From Ashinkailepas kermadecensis (Eukaryota; Arthropoda; Thecostraca; Neolepadidae): a stretch of DNA of 64,000 nt. Below, one piece after another: positions 58,174 to 64,000 of this stretch. The stretch is from assembly GCA_034440615.1 (NCBI GenBank), contig JAOTOM010002297.1, positions 1-64,000 on the forward strand. Direction: 5' to 3'. Made by a program: the position numbers and the translations under genes. The notes beneath the pieces are model-generated. The model was not told the origin of the DNA, did no database searches, and saw only the letters and a program-made list of their open reading frames with translations. How positions within the stretch are numbered: position 1 is the first letter of the stretch; every line of letters starts with the position of its first letter.

Positions 58174-59733
58174 TTAATATTTGTCGGCACCTTTTGGTGC
58201 CTGGCGCAGCCACGATTGCAGCTCTGGCAGGCATGTGGGTTGGGTACGTACGGCGACGGTTGACCCGCCTGAGCCGTCCGACCGACCGGTGACCTTGGCA
58301 AGGTCACGGCGGTCGGCCACTGCCGCGGGGGATTCCCGCCCGCTGGAATGTGTCGGTCGGGTCACGTGGGTGCTGGGCACGCAGGGCCCGATCGACGGCC
58401 CGTTGATGGTGAACGACAATTTGCTCCCGCAGCGCAGTGACTGAGGGGCCTGTCACTCCTCCCTGGAGTGGTCCGCTTATTGGGAGCCGGAGTGGTCTGT
58501 GTGTTGGGAGCCAGGGTGGTTTGTGTCGGTGTGGTCAGTGGTGTAAGTTTTTTTAGTGGAGTTAAACCGGGAATCATGTCAGTTTGAATCGAGGTAGAAG
58601 TAGTGTTGCCGCGACGAGTTGGGGGAGCAACGATGGCCGCTTGGGCGTAATTTTTTGTTGACGGGGAGGTGGCTTCGACAGACCGTCGGGCCTGGGGGTA
58701 TGACACCCCAGTCGTGGCCTTGGCAGCGCAGACCTCCTTCTCCTTGCGCCAAACTGTGCAGAGGGGTGATGTGGTCAGGTGATCGGAGGTGTTGCAGTTC
58801 AGGCAGTGGGTAGGTTTGGAGCAGGTGGATTCGGGATGAGGTGGGTCGCCGCACTTGGGGCAGCGGGCTGTTTGGCGGCATGTCTTACTGCCATGGCCGA
58901 AGCGCTGATAGTTAAAACAGCGGAGAGGATTGGGGATAAAGACACGGACTGGATATCGAAGGTAACCTGAGAGGTGTGTATTGGGAAGAGTTGTAGAGTT
59001 GAACGTAAGGACTAGGAGACTCATGTCACGTTTCTGACCATCTTTCAAGGATGTAATGCGGCGGACGTGGGTCACTCCCTCCGGCCTGAGCTCCACCTGA
59101 ATATCTTCCTCAGACATGAAGCGGAGCTCCGGCGCGAAGACGGTGCCCTTGGTGTTGTTGCCGTTGGAGTGGAGTGAAATGGTTACGGATTTACCACAAA
59201 ATGTGGTGGTACGGACGAGGGCTTTGGTATGGGCTCGGGTTTGGGTTTTGATGACGAGGGTTCCGTTGGCTGGGGCTTCAATGTCAGGATTGGCTAAGGA
59301 GCAAATGGGGAGGAGTTGCTTGGTTGGCCAGAAAACATTGACACGACGAAAGGAGACGGACTCCTCGACTGGCTTTACCACGATGTATGATCCAGCACTG
59401 CCGAGGTATGGTTCGATAGGTTCAGGTTGGGAGGACGTGGTCTGGTTCGAGCGTGGGTCAGCGGCGTGGAGAGTGATGGTTTGGTCTGGATTCCGAGGCG
59501 AGGTCGTGGTCTTGGGAAACGAGCAGAGTTCGGTGAGGCACAAAGGGCTTCCATGGCGTCATCCAAAGGAATAGTCCGGTGCAGGTCATCAATGTGGGTA
59601 TCATGAGATGGGGCATCATGGGCCGATTCCGGGGTCGTGCGATGGCCATCTTGTGTTGTGAGTGTTGGGAATTCAGAGTCAGAGTCCGTTGGCGAGCATG
59701 GGTCAGCGTCCTTTTTTTTCGTTTTTTCCCCAT
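58174..59733 (-). pseudogene. I-clade element A, ORF1 (gag-like, zinc knuckles)
   Basis: Nucleic-acid-binding gag-like protein that packages retrotransposon RNA. Start MGKKRKKRT at 59733; a frameshift near 59550 leads into a 393-codon open frame (59543-58362). In that frame: CFNYQRFGHGSKTC (209-222, first knuckle with Tyr instead of the second Cys), CPKCGDPPHPESTC (228-241, intact CCHC) and CLNCNTSDHLTTSPLC (247-262). A second frameshift moves to the frame ending LQSWLRQAPKGADKY at 58174; the same ending (HAWIRHAPTGAHK) occurs at the window edge in element B. ORF2 begins about 25 bp downstream. Confidence 0.85.
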
Positions 59734-60018
59734 CGCGGGGAAAAACCCCACCTAATGTGACTTAAATAAAGATGAAAACGCACAGGAACACAGGGAACGG
59801 AAGTACAATGAAGATGAAAAACGCGTGGAGGGACGGGTGTCAACCCTAGAAAGAAAGAAGCGAAAAGAGCGACGGATGTCACTCCACGAAAATGAAAAAT
59901 CAACTGCAATGACCAGCAGTCAGTCAGGCCAAAACTGGCACGGCGGGGTAATCAGTTTGCTCTGGCGATTTGCGCTCAAATAGTACTGAATACTCCATGA
60001 GACGCCCGGCTTTGATTT
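59734..60018 (-). other. Element A 5' region
   Basis: Leader upstream of ORF1, starting just after the AATAATAAAATC tail of element B. I clade elements usually carry an internal promoter here; none is recognisable by eye. Confidence 0.5.
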
Positions 60019-60100
60019 TATTATTGTAGGCACTTCGGCTTGCTCAGGCCATTTCGTGCCGTGAGTAGAATTAATTAAAATTTATGTTATGACAGTCAGT
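60019..60100 (-). other. Element B 3' UTR and A-rich tail
   Basis: Minus strand ends TACAATAATAAAATC near 60019, directly followed by element A. Confidence 0.55.
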
Positions 60101-63100
60101 TTATAGCTCTTGAAGCAAGTTGTTTTTTCGGAGAAAAATGACAAGTAGATTGATGAGGAAAGGGTGCTGATCTCCTAATAGTGTGGATAAAGAAAAGGGG
60201 ATGTTGTGTGTACGGCAATAGTTGGTAAGTGTTTTTGCTATGGTCATGGTAACCTTAACAGTGTAGGAGAATATGTGAAACTGTAAGATGGTGTTGCATG
60301 ATAGGCATGAATGTCGAGGTGAAGCAGTGTAAATATATCGATGGGTCAGAAAAGTATGTGCAATGCGGAGCCGTGATATAACTTTTTCTTCTTGTCTGTT
60401 TTTATATATGATGTGGTCCAATTATCAATGACGGGTTTGATGAAACGCAATCGTGTGTGGTTTGTAATTTCAGCCCATTGTTGGTTCCAAAAATGTCGGA
60501 TGCTCTGTTTTATTGTTGATTTAAGTCCTTCAAAATGTTGTGGAATTTCTGTGATGTGTGGTAATTGTAATGATTGTTCTGCAAGATGATCTTCTTCCTC
60601 GTTTCCTGGGATGCCGCAGTGACTGATCATCCACAGGAAACGGACCATGACACCCATCAGCTGAAATGTTCCTGGTGCATCATAAATTGAAATATGGCAA
60701 TGATGTGAAAACTAAAGTGACGAAATAGATTGTAAAACAGATTTAGAGTCCGAAAAAATGACGACGTTGTGCATGGGGTGACAGAGAAAACGGTTGCGAA
60801 CATAACGGAGGGCAATGAGGATGGCGTGTAATTCGGCGATGAAAATGGAGGTCCCGTCTGGCAAGCGATGCTGTTTTGTGTGTGTACCTGAAACATTTGC
60901 ATTTCATGTGCAATTTGCGTCTTTGGATTCGCCGGTGAAAACAAAAGGAACATGGCGAAAACGAGAACGAAACTGGTGAAATTTTTTTCGGCGTATTCTG
61001 GAGAAAGCTTTGATTTTGAAGTGGTGGTGAGATAGAAAGTATGTCTTTTGGTCATCTGCCACGGTGGTGTAGTTGGTGGATAAAGAGCAGTAATGTGTGG
61101 AATGTTGTATTGGAGTTGTGTAAAAAATGTTTTAATGCGTGAAGCTATGGTAAGGCCGGTTCGCTTTTCGGCGGGACCTAAATATTCGTGGTGTAAATTT
61201 GGCACAATTTGTAAAGATGCGTGTGTGGGGTGGTGTTCTTTAATTGAATTTTTGCGGGATACCTGAGTGTTTGTTGAATTCTTCGGAGAGCTAATGGTGG
61301 AGTTCCTGTTTCGATTTGTAAAGAAGTAATGGGACACGTGGTCATTGCACCAAGTGCTATGTGAATAAATTTATTTTCTAAGGTGTCCAAAAGTTTCAAA
61401 GCGGAGGTACTGCCACTTGCATAAACTACGAAGCCACATTCTATGATGGGAAGAACCAAGGATTTGTATAATTGTAATAGCGTGTGACGATCGGATCCGA
61501 AAGATGAAGACGTAATACAGCGAAATAAATTGAGTCAGTGAAAACATTTGGTCTGGATGTGTTTGACGTGCTGGTGCATGGAAAGCTTGCGATCGAAAAT
61601 AACACAAGGAAATTTGAACGAATTTACAAAATGTATGTCAGTGTTTCCGAGGTGAAGTGGTGTTTCTGTATTTGGGGCACGGAGTTGATTTGCTGAATAT
61701 CATTGTGGCAGATTTTGGAGCTGAAAATGTGAAACCGTATTTGATAGACCATCGATGTATCCGGCAAGTGCGTTTTGAAGTCTAAATAAGCAATGTATTT
61801 CATTTTTATCTGTGCACCAAATTGCGCTGTCATCTGCAAAAAGGGAGTGTGATATCTGAGGTGGCATGTCGGTGAAAATATCGTTAATGATGATGTTGAA
61901 TAAGACTGGTGATAAACAGCTTCCCTGTGGTAATCCGTTTTTCATTAAATGTAGCTCGGAAATCGCTCACCTGCACCGGAGATGAAAATGACGGGAACCA
62001 GACAAAAATCCTAATAAATAATGACCTAAATTTCCTTTCACGCCGAAGTGAAGAGTTTGAAATTAATGCTGGCTTGTATACCATGTCATATGCTTTGCTA
62101 ATGTCTAAAAATGCTGCTATGGTGTGTTCATGTTTTTTTTATAACCAATGCGGATGTCAGTTTCTAATCGAATGAGATGATCTATTGTTCTGTGGTCATG
62201 ACAAAAGCCGCATTGAATTGGAGATAAAAGATAATTTCTTTTCAAGTACCAGGTCAGTCTTTTTACAATCATACGTTCTAAAAGTTTTCCTAGACAACTC
62301 GTGAGAGCGATGGGTCGAAAACTGTTGGGGTTGCTGTGTTTTTTGCCGGGTTTTGGAATAGGAATGATGAGGGCTTCCTTCCAGGATTCGGGGAAAGTAC
62401 GGCCAGACCATAATGCATTAAATGTTTGTGAGATGCAACGTTTTGTGTCGCTGGATAAATGTCTGAAAAGTAATAATGTAAATTGTCGGGACCTACAGAA
62501 GTATTACCGGCGGAGGAAATTGCAGAATCCAGTTCTGAAACTTGAAAAGGGATATTGTATGTTTCAGTGTTGTCCGAATCGAATTGTGCCAAATCGGTGT
62601 GAAATGTGTGTTGTGCATTTTGTATAAATTCCGGTCTGTAGTTGTCATAGCTACTGTGAGCCATGGTGTCCGCTATTGTATTTACTATTGTTCGTGGGTC
62701 TGTAATTGTGGTGTTTTGAATTTTGAGGGCCGGGAGTGATTTAAATGGGGTGCGTCCTGATAATCGGCGGATTAACTGCCAGATTTTGGTTAAAGGTGTT
62801 TGAGAGGTGAGTTGCTGTAAATATAATGAGCATGAACGGCGACGAGCTTCGCGAATGATGCGGCATGTCTTCGCACGTTCATAATTACGGTTGACTAAAT
62901 TTTGTTAGTCGGGATGGCGTAAATATGTTCTAAATTATCTTCTTCTTGCGGCTATTGCTCGGGAAACTTCTATCGACCACCAGGGGACTGGTGTTCTTTT
63001 TGTGAAAGGTTTTGTTAGTGGAATAGCGGTGGAAGCTGCTTCGAAAAGTGTTGTTGTAACTTGATTGATGTTTTCGACAGCAGAAATGTTGGGATTGTAT

Positions 63101-63932
63101 TGAATATGTGAAAGTTCCTGAAATGTTGTTCAATCGGCCTTCGAAATTTTCCAGCGGGGGATAAAACTGGGTGTGGTATATGCCGCAGTTGAAAATGTGG
63201 GTGTTAATTTGATGGGGTAGTGATCGCTGTCATGAATATCACTGCCTATGGTCCAATCATAATCATTGACCGGAGTCGGAAGCATATTGATAAATCAATA
63301 GCTTTTTCTGTATTATGTCCAAGGTAAAAAAAGTTGGTTCTCCGGTGTTCAGTAATACTAAATTATGTCGGTCTAAAATTTGTTCAATGATGCGGCCACG
63401 AGTGTCTGTAAGTGTGCGTGTAAGTGTGCGTGTAAGTGTGCGTGTAAGTGTGCGTGTACGAGTGCGTGTAAGTGTGCGTCTGTAAGTGTGCGTGTAACCC
63501 ACGCTGGGCTATGCGCATTACAATTGCCAAGTAATATGAAAGGATTCTTGAATTGTGTTATGAGGTTTTCTAATGGTATCAAAATGTTTGTATTATCTGT
63601 TTATGGTGGAATATAGATCGAACAAACATCTACATTTCTTCCATGTAGTCGCAAAGTGCAGGCTACCGCCTGTAAGGGTGAATTGAGTGTAATTTGGTTG
63701 TGTGTAAAATCATTGTTAATGTTTAGGGCTGTACCGCCATTGCGGTGTGGTCCACGGACCTCGTCGCAACGGTACAGAGAGTAATTAAAGAGATTGAAAT
63801 TATATGTATCTGTGGATAAAACCAAGTTTCTTTAATTGCAATAAAAATAGGTGTGAGAATGCTAAAGAATGCCTCAATTTCGGCCCATTTTGATATCAAA
63901 CTGCGACAATTCCATTGTAATAATACGGACAT
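60101..63932 (-). pseudogene. I-clade element B, ORF2 (endonuclease, RT, RNase H, C-terminal domain)
   Basis: Same family as element A and longer. From 63932: LLQWNCRSLISKWAEIEAFF, CTLRLHGRNVDVCSIYIPP, LLGNCNAHSPAW (the Asp of GDFNAH is Asn), an in-gene 12-bp repeat, ILDRHNLVLLNTGEPTFF, RT start AGNTSVGPDNLHYY, GLPQGSCLSPVLFNIIINDI, SLFADDSAIWC (catalytic FADD intact), LGAMTTCPITSLQIETGTPP. RNase H near 60950-60600: AELHAILIALRYVRN, IFSDSKSVLQS, WMISHCGIPGNEEEDHLAEQ; the first Asp block reads FTGESK. The C-terminus RIAHTFLTHRYIYT then C-x2-C ends at 60101. About ten frameshifts or stops; inactive. Confidence 0.87.
63402..63497. repeat. 12-bp repeat expansion within element B endonuclease
   Basis: About 8 copies of TAAGTGTGCGTG with a TACGAGTGCGTG variant; absent at the matching point of element A (about 57715). 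Confidence 0.9.
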
Positions 63933-63954
63933 ATGTTCTAAAAATTAATGTTTG

Positions 63955-64000
63955 TGCGCACCTGTCGGTGCGTGCCTGATCCATGCGTGGAGGTCAGGCG
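63955..64000 (-). pseudogene. I-clade element B, ORF1 C-terminus (continues off the window)
   Basis: Minus strand reads LTSTHGSG in one frame and LHAWIRHAPTGAHKH in another; the second matches LQSWLRQAPKGADKY at the end of element A ORF1. Only the last codons are inside the window. Confidence 0.6.

Overview
The window is a repeat-dense stretch of a eukaryotic, probably arthropod, nuclear genome. It holds non-LTR retrotransposons of the CR1 and I clades, BEL/Pao integrase remains, DNA transposons, a tRNA-like SINE, long minisatellites and two short (TTAGG)n tracts, the telomere repeat of most arthropods. I recognise no intact host gene, rRNA, tRNA gene or bacterial feature. Most long open frames lie inside tandem arrays or transposon remnants. 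The arthropod assignment rests on TTAGG and the element mix, so it is an inference.

Layout. 0-13.5 kb: a 38-bp satellite (285-3612), a TTAA-flanked element, several minisatellites, and a CR1-like reverse transcriptase (RT) pseudogene ending near a long (TA)n tract. 13.8-20.7 kb: four head-to-tail copies of one Helitron-like non-coding element; the last two carry a 20-bp minisatellite capped by TTAGG repeats. 20.7-31.2 kb: a 28-bp array, a second RT fragment, a second TTAA element, an I-clade pseudogene on the minus strand with a 47-bp nested insertion, and a 1.1-kb 20-bp array. 32-45 kb: one copy of a transposon-like coding family (called F4 here), two SINE copies, several non-autonomous elements with inverted ends, and more minisatellites. 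45.4-47.6 kb: a 5'-truncated I-clade element with RT and RNase H.

48-55.4 kb is the most informative part. A second F4 copy is broken by three insertions: a 59-bp retrotransposon tail with 5-bp target duplications, a 3,966-bp DNA transposon (49211-53176) with roughly 500-bp terminal inverted repeats and a perfect 8-bp target duplication, and a 1-kb TTAA element. The F4 copy at 32-33 kb is the unoccupied comparison for the two larger insertions. The 4-kb transposon encodes a hAT-like transposase with one in-frame stop and one homopolymer frameshift. Its protein looks like a widespread but uncharacterised invertebrate family, and this copy ties that family to a defined mobile element.

55.4-64 kb: BEL/Pao integrase remains joined to two tandem minus-strand copies of one I-clade family (gag with zinc knuckles, endonuclease, RT, RNase H), all damaged.

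Family names come from motifs read by eye and from memory of protein families. No alignment or database search was run.
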